This document shows, one piece after another, positions 28,052-37,135 of a stretch of DNA of 64,000 nucleotides. Under the pieces are notes generated by a model that saw nothing but the letters and a program-made list of their open reading frames with translations, was not told the DNA's origin and did no database searches. Numbering within the stretch: position 1 is the first letter of the stretch; every line of letters starts with the position of its first letter. This DNA comes from Clostridia bacterium. Lineage in GTDB: Bacteria; Bacillota; Clostridia; Peptostreptococcales; Anaerovoracaceae. The stretch spans positions 1 to 64,000 of the forward strand of contig CAAEEA010000061.1 in the NCBI GenBank assembly GCA_900754795.1. Direction: 5' to 3'. The position numbers and the translations under genes were made by a program.

Positions 28052-29851
28052 TTACAACAGTTTTTCCAGTTCATCAACAAGATTTTCAAAAGTTTTCATC
28101 GCCAGCTTTACAGGCTGAGGGGAGGTCATATCGACGCCGGCGATTTTGAGAAGTTCTACAGGGTAATCGCTTGAACCGCTCTTGAGGAATCTGATATAGT
28201 CGTCTCTGGCAGGCGTCCCCTCGCTGAGTATCCTGCCGGAAATAGCCGTAGCGGCCGAATAGCCCGTAGCATACTGATATACATAAAATCCCCTGTAAAA
28301 ATGCGGAATCCTCGCCCACTCATATCTGATATATTCATCCTCTGAAAGAGCCGGACCGAAATACTTTCTGTTCAGATTGTCGTATTTTTCGTTGAGCCAG
28401 CCGGCAGTCAGAACTCCTCCTTTTTCGATCTCTTCATGGGTCATGAGCTCAAATTCGGCGAACATGGTCTGCCTGAAAAGGGTGGCGCGGAATTCCTCAA
28501 TATAGTAATTTATCAGGTACTTTCTCATCTGCGGGTCTTTTTCCGTATCGAGCAGATATCTGATGAGCAGGGACTCGTTCACAGTGGAGGCGACTTCAGC
28601 GGTGAAAATGGAGTGATCGCCGTAGGTGTAAGGCTGGGTTTTCCTCGTATAGAAAGAGTGCATGGAATGACCCATCTCATGGACGAGGGTAAATACGTCT
28701 TTGAGACTGCTTGTGTAATTTAGAAGAACATAAGGCATGCTGTCGTAAGAACCGAAGCTGTATGCTCCGCTCGTCTTGCCTTTATTTTCATATACGTCTA
28801 TCCATCCTGACTCTGCTCCCTTTCTGAGCTGCGCGGTATATTCGCCGCCGAGAGGGGAGAGGGCCTCGCACATTATGTCGACTGCCTTTTCAAATGGTAT
28901 TTCTTCTTCAGGAGGCGCCGCCAGAGGCACGTAGATGTCATACATCTTCAGTTCGTCGATGCCGAGAATCCTTTTGCGAAGCTCCATGTAACGATATACG
29001 ACAGGAAGATATTCGTGAACTTCTCTGATCAGATTATGATAAACGCTGACCGGGATATTGCCTCCGTCAAGGGCTGCTTCGAGGGAAGAAGGATATTTTC
29101 TTATTCTGGCTGAGACCGCGTCTGTTCTGGTGTTGTAATTGTAATTGACTGCTATGGTGTTGATGAGCTTTTTATACGGCTCGTACATATGGGTGAATGC
29201 TTCTTCTCTTACTTTTCTGTCGCCGCTCTCCATAAAAGTTATATAGTTTCCGTGAGTCAGAGTTACTCTGTCTCCGTCCTCATCGGTGATTTCACCGAAA
29301 TCCAAATCAGCGTTGTTGAGCATTTTAAACACATCCGAAGTCGCGCCCGTGATCTCTGACATCTGGGCAAGAATGTTCTCTTCGGGAGCAGAAAGCACGT
29401 GATCTTTTTCTCTGAGCATGGATCTGAGCAGAAAATCATATTGCTCAAGACCCGGTTCCTCTTTGATATAACCAAGGATGACTGATTCGTCAGCTTCCAT
29501 TATCTCAGGGGAGAAAAAAGACATGGCGGCCGCCGCGCGGGCGATCACGCTGCCGCACTTGTCGTTCATAGCCTGATACCTGTCCACGCGGTTATCTTCA
29601 TCCTTTTTCATCGCGGCGTATACAAAGGCGTGTTCGAGCTTTTCCCATATGGAATCCCTTTCTCTGAGGGCTTCAAGCAGGGTAGAAGCTGACTCTGTAA
29701 GACGTCCCCTGTAACATCCGAATTTCTCGGCGCGGGTCATACATTCTTCTATATCTGAATCCCACTTGCTTTCATCCGGGTACATGGCCCGGATATTCCA
29801 TTTGTAACTGTCGGGGATCTGGTTTCTTTCTTTTAATTTTTTGTCTGTCAT
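28052..29851 (-). CDS. pepF: Oligoendopeptidase F (M3 family)
   Basis: A 599-residue cytoplasmic zinc peptidase that cuts peptides of about 7-17 residues. The active site HEMGH is at 391-395 (VHEMGHSMHSFYTRK), with the third ligand in FTAEVASTVNESL. The start is the ATG at 29851 with AGGAGG eight bases upstream; longer in-frame extensions would cross the divergent promoter region. It adds to the peptide-using character of the region. Confidence 0.95.
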   Translation of the reverse strand: MTDKKLKERNQIPDSYKWNIRAMYPDESKWDSDIEECMTRAEKFGCYRGRLTESASTLLEALRERDSIWEKLEHAFVYAAMKKDEDNRVDRYQAMNDKCGSVIARAAAAMSFFSPEIMEADESVILGYIKEEPGLEQYDFLLRSMLREKDHVLSAPEENILAQMSEITGATSDVFKMLNNADLDFGEITDEDGDRVTLTHGNYITFMESGDRKVREEAFTHMYEPYKKLINTIAVNYNYNTRTDAVSARIRKYPSSLEAALDGGNIPVSVYHNLIREVHEYLPVVYRYMELRKRILGIDELKMYDIYVPLAAPPEEEIPFEKAVDIMCEALSPLGGEYTAQLRKGAESGWIDVYENKGKTSGAYSFGSYDSMPYVLLNYTSSLKDVFTLVHEMGHSMHSFYTRKTQPYTYGDHSIFTAEVASTVNESLLIRYLLDTEKDPQMRKYLINYYIEEFRATLFRQTMFAEFELMTHEEIEKGGVLTAGWLNEKYDNLNRKYFGPALSEDEYIRYEWARIPHFYRGFYVYQYATGYSAATAISGRILSEGTPARDDYIRFLKSGSSDYPVELLKIAGVDMTSPQPVKLAMKTFENLVDELEKLL

Positions 29852-29972
29852 TTTGGCCTCCTGTATAGATAAATATTTATATTTGTAGTATAATACGATT
29901 TGTTCCGGACGGGATGACCTGCCCGGGCCGATATAATGATTATACCACAAACTGGAAAGGAATATTATATAA

Positions 29973-30788
29973 ATGGACAACAGGCCCATAGGTTTTTTTG
30001 ATTCGGGACTCGGAGGACTGACAAGCATCCCTCATCTGTTTGACAGACTCCCCTCGGAAAGGGTGATTTATTTCGGAGATACGGCAAGGACGCCGTACGG
30101 TTCCAAGGCTGTCTCAACCATAAGAGGATACGTCGACCAGATAGGAGATTTTTTAGTTTCAAAAGACGTGAAGATGTTAGTGATAGCCTGCAATACGGTC
30201 AGCGCCACATGCCTTGACGAACTCCGAGACAGATTCCCGGGACTGCCGGTGGTGGGAATAATCGGACCTGCGGCAGAAAAAGCCGCTTCCATCAGCGGCG
30301 ATGAGAATAATATCGGTGTAATAGCAACGAAAGTTACCGTAAACAGCGGTACATACAGCAGAGAAATACAAAGGCTGATGCCCGGCAGGCATGTATACGA
30401 AAAAGCCGCTCCCGCTTTTGTCCCGCTGATCGAAGAAGGAATCATTGAAAATGAGATAATGGATCTGACAATTCATTATTACATGGATGATTTTATAAAA
30501 GATAACAGGATCGATACTCTTGTACTGGGGTGTACTCACTATCCGCTGATAAGAAAGAATATCGAGAGAATATATCCGGGACTTACAATCATCAATCCCT
30601 CACGTGAGGTCATAAAAAAAGTTGAAGCTGTGCTCAGGGAAAGAGACGCTCTGGCCGAAGGCGATAATGACAGGGAAAATATCTTTTACGCCAGCGATCT
30701 TTCGGAAAATTTTACCGCGATGATCGAAAAGATACTTGAAACGGAGAGGTCAAACCTGATATTAAAATTCAAGAACCTTGAGCTTTAA
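29973..30788 (+). CDS. murI: Glutamate racemase
   Basis: A 271-residue cofactor-independent racemase supplying D-glutamate for peptidoglycan. N-terminal PIGFFDSGLGGLTSIPHL, catalytic cysteines in ACNTVSA and GCTHYPLI, and YFGDTARTPYGSK are all present. Two TATAAT boxes lie upstream (29889-29894 and 29932-29937) without good -35 partners, so the start of transcription is uncertain. GAAAGGAA precedes the ATG. Confidence 0.95.
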   Translation: MDNRPIGFFDSGLGGLTSIPHLFDRLPSERVIYFGDTARTPYGSKAVSTIRGYVDQIGDFLVSKDVKMLVIACNTVSATCLDELRDRFPGLPVVGIIGPAAEKAASISGDENNIGVIATKVTVNSGTYSREIQRLMPGRHVYEKAAPAFVPLIEEGIIENEIMDLTIHYYMDDFIKDNRIDTLVLGCTHYPLIRKNIERIYPGLTIINPSREVIKKVEAVLRERDALAEGDNDRENIFYASDLSENFTAMIEKILETERSNLILKFKNLEL

Positions 30789-30811
30789 AAAGAGAGGTTT
30801 AAAGAGAAAAA

Positions 30812-31345
30812 ATGAACAAAGAAGAATTATACGCTCTTGTGGATATTGACGATCCGTCAGAGTTTGAATATTTTGAGAATCTTGCCGATCTTCTGGAATG
30901 TGATGAAGATATCCCTTACGATGAACTTTACAGTCTGCTCAGAGAAGTAGACAAGGGTACCCTTGGGATGCTCATAGATGACTATTTTGAAGAAATATCG
31001 GATTTTCTGCCTGAAGATGACGGAGAACTGTTCCTTTTGATGGATCAGATAAGACGTTCCCTTAAAGGTCTGGCGCGGGGCAGTGAGGATGAAAATGTTC
31101 TCGGCGGGCTTACCGGGGAGCTTGACCGGTTCAGAACATGGTATTCCGGCTCATCGGAAGTCATATGCAAAGACCTTGCAACCGGAGAGGAGCAGACATG
31201 CAGTCTCAGAGACGCCATAGCAGCGGCAAGACTTGAAAAGATCGACGGGGAGAGATATTCCTATGATTTTGAAGGATGCCATGACTATAACCTTGACGAT
31301 TATGTCATGTCTTTTGCCGATATGGCTGCCGCCGCGGAGGAATAG
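30812..31345 (+). CDS. Acidic hypothetical protein after murI
   Basis: A 177-residue, strongly acidic, predicted helical cytoplasmic protein (NKEELYALVDIDDPSEFEYF...). I do not recognise a domain. It starts 23 bases after murI with AGAGG upstream and is probably co-transcribed. A central glycine-poor region, few lysines and an excess of Glu/Asp resemble small inhibitor or scaffold proteins, but no function is claimed. Confidence 0.7.
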   Translation: MNKEELYALVDIDDPSEFEYFENLADLLECDEDIPYDELYSLLREVDKGTLGMLIDDYFEEISDFLPEDDGELFLLMDQIRRSLKGLARGSEDENVLGGLTGELDRFRTWYSGSSEVICKDLATGEEQTCSLRDAIAAARLEKIDGERYSYDFEGCHDYNLDDYVMSFADMAAAAEE

Positions 31346-31413
31346 AACACATGTCATGCTATAACACTTTTAATGCCTGCGTCATATTATAATAAAAAAG
31401 ACGGAGGTTTGTT

Positions 31414-31602
31414 ATGGAAGACGATATAAGACGTATGGACTGCTGCCAGCAGGAATGCAGAGAGAAGTGCTTCAGAGACTGTTACTGTAATGATAATGAC
31501 AACGGAAGCAATCTTATATGGCTGATCATACTTATCGTGATAGTCTACTGCCTTTTCTGCAATGACGGAAAGGGAAACGGACTGTTCGGAGGACTGTTTT
31601 AA
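31414..31602 (+). CDS. Small Cys-rich single-helix membrane protein
   Basis: A 62-residue protein with seven cysteines in the first 25 residues (MDCCQQECREKCFRDCYC), an NDNDNGSN spacer, one hydrophobic helix (about 34-48), an eighth cysteine at its end (YCLFC), and a Gly/Phe tail (GLFGGLF). ACGGAGG precedes the ATG. TATAAT at 31388-31393 could serve as -10. The composition recalls small YjcZ-like or spore-associated proteins; this is a resemblance only. A terminator follows. Confidence 0.65.
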   Translation: MEDDIRRMDCCQQECREKCFRDCYCNDNDNGSNLIWLIILIVIVYCLFCNDGKGNGLFGGLF

Positions 31603-31617
31603 ACAGAGACTCAAATC

Positions 31618-31662
31618 AGCCGGCGAGCCGCGGAGAGTGGCGCGCCGGCTCTCTTGCTTTTT
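31618..31662 (+). terminator. Terminator after the small Cys-rich gene
   Basis: AGCCGGCG (31618-31625) pairs with CGCCGGCT (31643-31650), followed by CTCTTGCTTTTT. Confidence 0.7.
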
Positions 31663-31726
31663 GAGGCGGCCGGTGATAGTATATCTTTATATTTCCGTCA
31701 GAGCGGCGGAAGAAAGGGAAAAACCA

Positions 31727-32611
31727 ATGAAATCTGACATTTATCCATATCCGCTCATTCGGGTGACAGGCGGACCGGGAGGAGAAGCCGTACTGATAAC
31801 CGGCAGTGAGAAGACAGCTCTTCACGACTGCGGAATGGCGTGTTTCAGTGAAGAACTGACAGAAAACATAAAAAAAGTCCTCGGGCAAAGACCCCTGGAC
31901 TATGTGATTCTTTCTCATACGCACTATGATCATATGGGAGCTCTCCCTTATGTGATCAGAGAGTGGCCTGACGTAACCGTATGCGGCAATGCCAAGGCGG
32001 CGGAGGTCTTCGGAAGACCGGGAGCCCTCGCGATGATAGAATCAATGGGCAGAACCGCCGCTGAAAATTACGGACGCGATCCGGAAAAAGTTACCGTTGA
32101 AGGTCTCAGGATCGACCGCGTAGTTGAGAATGCCGACATCATAGACCTCGGGGAAGAAAAGATAGCCGTGTTTGAGACAGGCGGGCACACTGATTGTTCC
32201 GTATCTTATTTTCTGAAGCCTGAGGGAATACTGCTGGCAAGCGAATCGACGGGCATAATCGGAGAAGGAGAGGGGAAGGTGAGGACTTCCATACTCAAAA
32301 GTTTTGATGAAAGCCTTGAATCATCATGTCTGATGAAGTTACTGCCGTACAGACACATACTCATACCTCATTTCGGAATACTTCCATCTGAGTATAACGG
32401 CCGGTATTTTGACATGTATGCCGAGGCGGCGGAGAAAGAAAAAACTTTTATTGAAACGCTTATAAACAAAGGTCTGAGCGCCTGTGAGATCTTTGAGGAA
32501 CACAAAAAAACATACTGGACAAAGGAAAGAGAAAAGAATCAGCCTTACAGAGCTTATAAAATGAACACAGAGATAATAATAAAAAGAATGATGAAAGAAG
32601 CGGGAAAATGA
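31727..32611 (+). CDS. MBL-fold metallo-hydrolase
   Basis: A 294-residue metallo-beta-lactamase-fold protein. The metal motif HxHxDH is in LSHTHYDHMGALPYV; further ligands are in GGHTDCSVSYF and LIPHFG. The start is the ATG at 31727 with GAAAGGG upstream; an in-frame extension back over the preceding terminator is rejected. The C-terminal 70 residues (EKTFIETLINKGLSACEIFEEHKKTYW) resemble the helical tail of hydrolases of the glyoxalase II/RNase Z-like group. The substrate is unknown. Confidence 0.85.
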   Translation: MKSDIYPYPLIRVTGGPGGEAVLITGSEKTALHDCGMACFSEELTENIKKVLGQRPLDYVILSHTHYDHMGALPYVIREWPDVTVCGNAKAAEVFGRPGALAMIESMGRTAAENYGRDPEKVTVEGLRIDRVVENADIIDLGEEKIAVFETGGHTDCSVSYFLKPEGILLASESTGIIGEGEGKVRTSILKSFDESLESSCLMKLLPYRHILIPHFGILPSEYNGRYFDMYAEAAEKEKTFIETLINKGLSACEIFEEHKKTYWTKEREKNQPYRAYKMNTEIIIKRMMKEAGK

Positions 32612-32657
32612 CCGGTCAGGCGGAGTTCTGACCCGCCCGGCCGGTTTCATGTTCTTT
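32611..32657 (+). terminator. Terminator after the MBL-fold gene
   Basis: Nested pairing ACCGG/CCGGT (32611 and 32641) and GGCGG/CCGCC inside, followed by TTCATGTTCTTTT. A second GC-rich hairpin (GCCGG/CCGGC around 32659-32683) may serve the convergent gene. Confidence 0.6.
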
Positions 32658-32698
32658 TGCCGGCATACCGGAACCGGTCCGGCGCCCGTGAAAGTTTT

Positions 32699-33742
32699 TT
32701 ATTTTCTTGGCTGCGGACGCTGAGGCCTGTGAGGCGGCTCGTCGCAGCATTCATCTTTGCGGCACTCGTCTTTGTGGCGCTCCTCTTTATGACACTCATC
32801 TCTTTTGCAGCAGTCTTTGATGTCAGAGTTTCTGCCGCAGTTTTCTTCTGTGTCCCGGGCCCTGACGGGATCAGGGAAAAGAGCGGGGAATGTGGTGCAG
32901 ATAGCGTTTTGCTGTACGGAAGCCTGAGCGTATCCTGTTGAGAGGACGCACAGCTGTACAGGTACTACGATCTTTTTTTCGCACACTACACAGATAGCTA
33001 TGATAAGGTTGCCGCTGACAGTTCCGTCAGGCGAGACATTCAGATCTCTGCCGCAGTTGTTTGTGGCAAGACGGGCTTCACATGAGGAATTGCAGAGTTC
33101 TGTAAACCTCGGCAGAAATGCCGAATCAAGAGCCGACGGCATACAGATCTCAAAAAAGTTAGTAAGTACCAGCGGCTGTGAACCGTCAGCGATGTTCACA
33201 TTGGCGCATACGGTAAACACCACATCATTATTGCAGCTGTCGCAGAGGAGCAGGTCAAGCTCAATGATCACATTGCCCGTTATGGCTATATTCTGCGTTC
33301 CGAACACCGGTGTACCCATGCATCTGTCATCACAGCTGTCGGTTTCGGCGTACATTATTTTTTCTGAACAGTTGCCGTCAGCGCCGACTACGGTCAGCTG
33401 CTGTCCCTCGCCGTTCTGAAGAAAAGTTGCTCCTGAAATATCTGTGTGCACATCAAGCTTCAGGTTACATGGATCATCCACATTATACGGGTTAAAACTG
33501 CGCCTGCATCTGATGTCGACAACTCTCTTTACCCGGTGACCGGCCGGTATGCAGGGCGAGAATGTCTGCCCCTGAACTGTCTTCATTCCCTGAAGATTGA
33601 AACGAACCGCGTCAAAGACTTTCTGTACATAGACAGGCTCGCATCTGAGACTGTCTATGTCGCCGTCAAACTCGCAGAGACTGTTGGCGTTGCAGCAGTT
33701 CTGATAGAGGTCCTGGGATACTCTCCCACCAAAGCAGCTCAT
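32699..33742 (-). CDS. Cys-rich protein, possibly spore surface
   Basis: A 347-residue protein with about 35 cysteines, many in CC or CxxC pairs (NCCNANSLC, CDSCNNDVVFTVC), spread through beta-rich repeats. The last 50 residues are charged and cysteine/histidine-rich (CCKRDECHKEERHKDECRKDECC) and could bind metal or cross-link. There is no signal peptide. Such composition is typical of spore coat or exosporium proteins of Clostridia, assembled from the mother cell. On the same strand, CATATACTA about 60 bases upstream fits the sigma-K -10. I do not recognise a named family, so the spore assignment is inference. Confidence 0.65.
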   Translation of the reverse strand: MSCFGGRVSQDLYQNCCNANSLCEFDGDIDSLRCEPVYVQKVFDAVRFNLQGMKTVQGQTFSPCIPAGHRVKRVVDIRCRRSFNPYNVDDPCNLKLDVHTDISGATFLQNGEGQQLTVVGADGNCSEKIMYAETDSCDDRCMGTPVFGTQNIAITGNVIIELDLLLCDSCNNDVVFTVCANVNIADGSQPLVLTNFFEICMPSALDSAFLPRFTELCNSSCEARLATNNCGRDLNVSPDGTVSGNLIIAICVVCEKKIVVPVQLCVLSTGYAQASVQQNAICTTFPALFPDPVRARDTEENCGRNSDIKDCCKRDECHKEERHKDECRKDECCDEPPHRPQRPQPRK

Positions 33743-33785
33743 ATATATTACCTCCTTAAATAGTCCAATATCTTTCTCTGATAGT

Positions 33786-33820
33786 ATATGAAAAAGGTTT
33801 GAAATGTGTTATCATATGGA
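33786..33820 (-). promoter_or_regulatory. Possible sigma-K promoter of the Cys-rich gene
   Basis: On the minus strand the -10 CATATACTA matches CATANNNTA. About 15 bases upstream is AACAC, which fits the loose AC-type -35. A sigma-E reading is also possible. Coordinates are approximate. Confidence 0.4.
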
Positions 33821-33853
33821 TATGCAAAACAGAAAATGAAATGAGGTAATACA

Positions 33854-35110
33854 GTGAAAAACGTTGAAATAAGGACGCTTGATTGCGGGGTCAGAGTGGT
33901 CATGGAAAAGATTCCCCATGTGGGGTCGGCCGCTCTTGGAATATGGGTAAGAAACGGAGCCGTTGATGAGGTTCCGCGGATTGCCGGAATCTCACATTTT
34001 ATAGAACATATGATGTTTAAGGGGACTCCTTCAAGGAGCGCCAGACAGATAGCTGAGGATGTGGACAGGATAGGCGGCCAGATGAATGCTTTCACCGGAA
34101 AAGAAGCCACCTGCTACTATGTAAAAACTCTCAGCGAACATATCAAGGACGGCGCTGATGTCATAACAGACATGGTGAACAACGCCGTATTTGACAGCAG
34201 AGAAATGACAAAGGAAAGAAAAGTCATATGTGAAGAGATAAAGATGATACAGGATCAGCCTGATGATCTTGTGCACGATACGGCTATAGAACTGGTATTT
34301 AAGGGTATGCCTCTTGGAAATTCCATCATCGGGACAGCAAGTTCTCTCAGCAGGATAACACGTCCGGTTATCAGAGAATATAAAGAAAAAGCTTATACGA
34401 GAGATTCAATAGTAGTAAGTATTGCGGGAAATTTCGATGCAGATGACATGTGCGACTGGCTGTCTGATCGTTTTGACGGGCTTTCTCCGTCAAAAGAGAC
34501 CGCGTCCGTGTCTGAAAAACCTTACATACCGGGTTTTAAGGTGATAAACAAAGACATAAAACAGGCTCATATATGTATGGCGGCCAGAAGCGTGAGTCTT
34601 GACGATCCGAGGTATTACGCGTTTTCTGTGATGAACAACGTGATGGGCGGAAGCATGAGTTCAAGATTCTTTCAGAATATCAGGGAGGAAAAAGGGCTTG
34701 CCTACAGCGTTTATTCAATGAACAGTTCTTTTAAAGACGCGGGATATTATAACATTTACGCGGGAGTCAGCCATGACAAAACCAAAGAGGCTATCGCTGC
34801 CGTCAGAGAAGAACTTGAAAAGCTTGACAGGGAAGGCCTTACCGAAGAAGAGATAGAAATGTCCAGAGAACAGTTAAAGAGCAGCTACATTTTCGGACAG
34901 GAAAATGTGACAGGCCGCATGTTTGCCATAGGCAAGAATCTGCTGCTCCTCGGCAGGGTTTACGATACAGAAGAAGTTATCAAAGGCATAGACAGTGTTA
35001 CGAAAAAAGATATAGATGATATAAAACACATGATATGTGATATGAGCAATTATTCGGCAGTATGTCTGACCGATAAAAATCCTGATCTTAAGAAACTTGT
35101 GAGGTCATAG
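33854..35110 (+). CDS. M16 family zinc peptidase (insulinase/PqqL-like)
   Basis: A 418-residue processing-type peptidase. The inverted zinc motif HxxEH is at H48-E51-H52 (SHFIEHMMFKGT) with the distal glutamate near 128 (KVICEEIKMIQDQ). The C-terminal M16 domain (about 180-360) carries FFQNIREEKGLAYSVYS. The start is GTG at 33854 with GAGGTAAT upstream. It is widespread in Bacillota, often next to dut as here. The substrate is unknown. Confidence 0.92.
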   Translation: MKNVEIRTLDCGVRVVMEKIPHVGSAALGIWVRNGAVDEVPRIAGISHFIEHMMFKGTPSRSARQIAEDVDRIGGQMNAFTGKEATCYYVKTLSEHIKDGADVITDMVNNAVFDSREMTKERKVICEEIKMIQDQPDDLVHDTAIELVFKGMPLGNSIIGTASSLSRITRPVIREYKEKAYTRDSIVVSIAGNFDADDMCDWLSDRFDGLSPSKETASVSEKPYIPGFKVINKDIKQAHICMAARSVSLDDPRYYAFSVMNNVMGGSMSSRFFQNIREEKGLAYSVYSMNSSFKDAGYYNIYAGVSHDKTKEAIAAVREELEKLDREGLTEEEIEMSREQLKSSYIFGQENVTGRMFAIGKNLLLLGRVYDTEEVIKGIDSVTKKDIDDIKHMICDMSNYSAVCLTDKNPDLKKLVRS

Positions 35111-35115
35111 GAAAA

Positions 35116-35565
35116 ATGAACGGAGCTGAAAAAATAAAAATAAAGATCATAAGCAAGAGCGGCATATTGCCCTCATATGAGACAGAAGGCTCGGCCGGGG
35201 CGGATCTGAGGGCATATATTGAAGAGCCTGTAACTCTGATGCCGGGAGAGCGCAGGCTTGTTCCGACGGGACTGTTCGTTGAACTGCCGCCCGGAGTAGA
35301 GGCTCAGGTGAGAGCAAGATCGGGTCTTTCTGTAAAATACGGAATAGGCCTGGTAAACGGAGTGGGAACGGTGGACAGCGATTACAGAGGCGAGTGGAAC
35401 GTACCGCTGATCAATTTCAGCGATGAGCCGTATACGGTTCATAACGGTGACCGGATAGCGCAGGTTGTGTTCTCCTCATATATCCGGGGAGATTTTGAAC
35501 CGGCAGAGCAGATAGACAGTACGGAAAGGGGCGCCGGCGGTTTCGGCCATACAGGCATAAAGTGA
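35116..35565 (+). CDS. dut: dUTP diphosphatase
   Basis: A 149-residue trimeric dUTPase hydrolysing dUTP to dUMP. The five motifs are present: GSAGADLRA, RARSGLSVK, GLVNGVGTVDSDYRGEW (catalytic Asp), GDRIAQVVF and RGAGGFGHTG. It starts five bases after the peptidase. Confidence 0.97.
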   Translation: MNGAEKIKIKIISKSGILPSYETEGSAGADLRAYIEEPVTLMPGERRLVPTGLFVELPPGVEAQVRARSGLSVKYGIGLVNGVGTVDSDYRGEWNVPLINFSDEPYTVHNGDRIAQVVFSSYIRGDFEPAEQIDSTERGAGGFGHTGIK

Positions 35566-35582
35566 ATGGGGAGGAGCAGGAT

Positions 35583-36593
35583 ATGCTTTTAAGAGAAGAT
35601 CTGGAAAACAGGGAAATCACAAATCTTTCACCTTTGGCGGCAAGGAGCGCGTTGTCGAGAGGAAGGGCTTTTCCGGAAGAAAAATGCGATATAAGAACTG
35701 ATTTTCAGAGGGACAGAGACAGGATAATTCATTCCAAGTCTTTCAGGAGGCTGATGCACAAGACTCAGGTGTTTCTGGCTCCGGAGGGAGATCATTTCCG
35801 CACCAGACTTACGCATACCATAGAAGTGTCGCAGATCGCCAGAACCATCGCGAGGGCGCTTAACCTCAACGAAGATCTGACAGAGGCGATAGCGCTGGGG
35901 CATGATCTGGGGCACACGCCTTTCGGACATAACGGAGAGGAAGTGCTCAATATGATTCATCCGGGAGGTTTTCACCATAACGTGCAGAGCCTGAGAGTTG
36001 TAGACGTACTTGAATCCACCTCTTCTCGCAGGGGAATGAACCTGACAGCGGAAGTCAGAGACGGGATAGTGAATCATACGGGAAAAGGATTGCCTTTTAC
36101 CCTTGAAGGTCAGATCGTTAAGATCAGCGACAGGGTCGCCTATATAAACCATGATATAGACGACGCGCTGAGGAGCGGAGTGATTACGGAGGATGACATA
36201 CCGGAGTCTTCTCTCGCGCTTTTCGGACGTTCTCACAGGGAGCGTATAAATAACATGGTCAGCGACCTGATAAATAACAGCGACGGAAAGGAAAAGATAT
36301 CCCAGAGCCCTGAGTACAGAGATGAACTTCTCCTTCTGAGATCCTTCATGTTTGCTCATGTATATAAGAGCAGCAGGGTAAAGAGAGAGGAAGATCTCAA
36401 CAAAGTCGAAGTTGTGATCAGCTCGCTGTACGATTATTTTCTTAAAAACCCCGACAGGCTTCCCGGCGACATGAAACGCATAGCTGAGGAAGACGGGGTC
36501 CGGGAAGCGGTTAAGGATCACATCGCCGGGATGACGGACAGATACGCTCTTGCGGTCTATACAGATCTCTTTGTACCCAGGAGCTGGAAGTAA
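35583..36593 (+). CDS. dgt: dGTPase-like HD-domain triphosphohydrolase
   Basis: A 336-residue HD-superfamily enzyme of the deoxynucleoside triphosphate triphosphohydrolase type. Metal-binding HD pairs are in RLTHTIEVSQIARTIA and LGHDLGHTPFGHNGEE. The start is the ATG at 35583 after GGGGAGGAG; a GTG at 35562 overlapping dut is in frame but would overlap the ribosome site. Neighbouring dut and dnaG fit a dNTP-pool role. Substrate specificity is not certain in this shorter, dGTPase-like branch. Confidence 0.9.
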   Translation: MLLREDLENREITNLSPLAARSALSRGRAFPEEKCDIRTDFQRDRDRIIHSKSFRRLMHKTQVFLAPEGDHFRTRLTHTIEVSQIARTIARALNLNEDLTEAIALGHDLGHTPFGHNGEEVLNMIHPGGFHHNVQSLRVVDVLESTSSRRGMNLTAEVRDGIVNHTGKGLPFTLEGQIVKISDRVAYINHDIDDALRSGVITEDDIPESSLALFGRSHRERINNMVSDLINNSDGKEKISQSPEYRDELLLLRSFMFAHVYKSSRVKREEDLNKVEVVISSLYDYFLKNPDRLPGDMKRIAEEDGVREAVKDHIAGMTDRYALAVYTDLFVPRSWK

Positions 36594-36617
36594 TATTTTT
36601 TTAATAAGGAGCAAGAT

Positions 36618-37064
36618 ATGAACTATAAGACAAAGGCATATGATAAGCAAAAATGGATGAGAGTGCTGCTTTTTCTTCTGTGCGCCTATATCCTGTATGT
36701 GGAGATAACAAGACAGGAATGGCTGCTGGCCGTCATCGCGGCCGTTATTATGCTTGCCTGCTTTGTTCAGAAAGAACAGATACTTTCTGATAAAGGCGCC
36801 GGCCTCGGACACCGGTTCCTGTTTTTCTCCATCGGGGATACATGGCCGTGGGAAGATGTGCTTACAATCCTTACCGACGAAAAGAAAGCCGCTCCCGATG
36901 TCCTTCTCCACATCGGAAAAGACAAAGTGGTAAGGACATACCGCCTGTCACCTGAAGACGCCAGAGGAGTTCTCGATTTTGTGGAGAAGAATCATCCTCA
37001 TATAATCACTGAAGATCTGGAAAAAGCGGGCGAGTCAATAAAACCCAAAAAAAGGGAAAAATAA
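36618..37064 (+). CDS. Two-helix membrane protein of unknown function
   Basis: A 148-residue protein with two N-terminal hydrophobic helices (about 14-29 and 35-47) and a soluble C-terminal part of about 95 residues (GDTWPWEDVLTILTDEKKAAPDVLLHIGKDKVVRTYRLSPEDARGVL...). The tail resembles a PH-like or YcxB-type domain seen behind membrane pairs, but I am not sure. AAGGAGC precedes the ATG. It sits between the dGTPase-like gene and dnaG. Confidence 0.7.
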   Translation: MNYKTKAYDKQKWMRVLLFLLCAYILYVEITRQEWLLAVIAAVIMLACFVQKEQILSDKGAGLGHRFLFFSIGDTWPWEDVLTILTDEKKAAPDVLLHIGKDKVVRTYRLSPEDARGVLDFVEKNHPHIITEDLEKAGESIKPKKREK

Positions 37065-37135
37065 TTTAAAAAAATAAAAGGAAAATGCTCATTTTTTGCG
37101 TATAAGAACATAGAATGTTGTTTTTGGAGCGAAAA

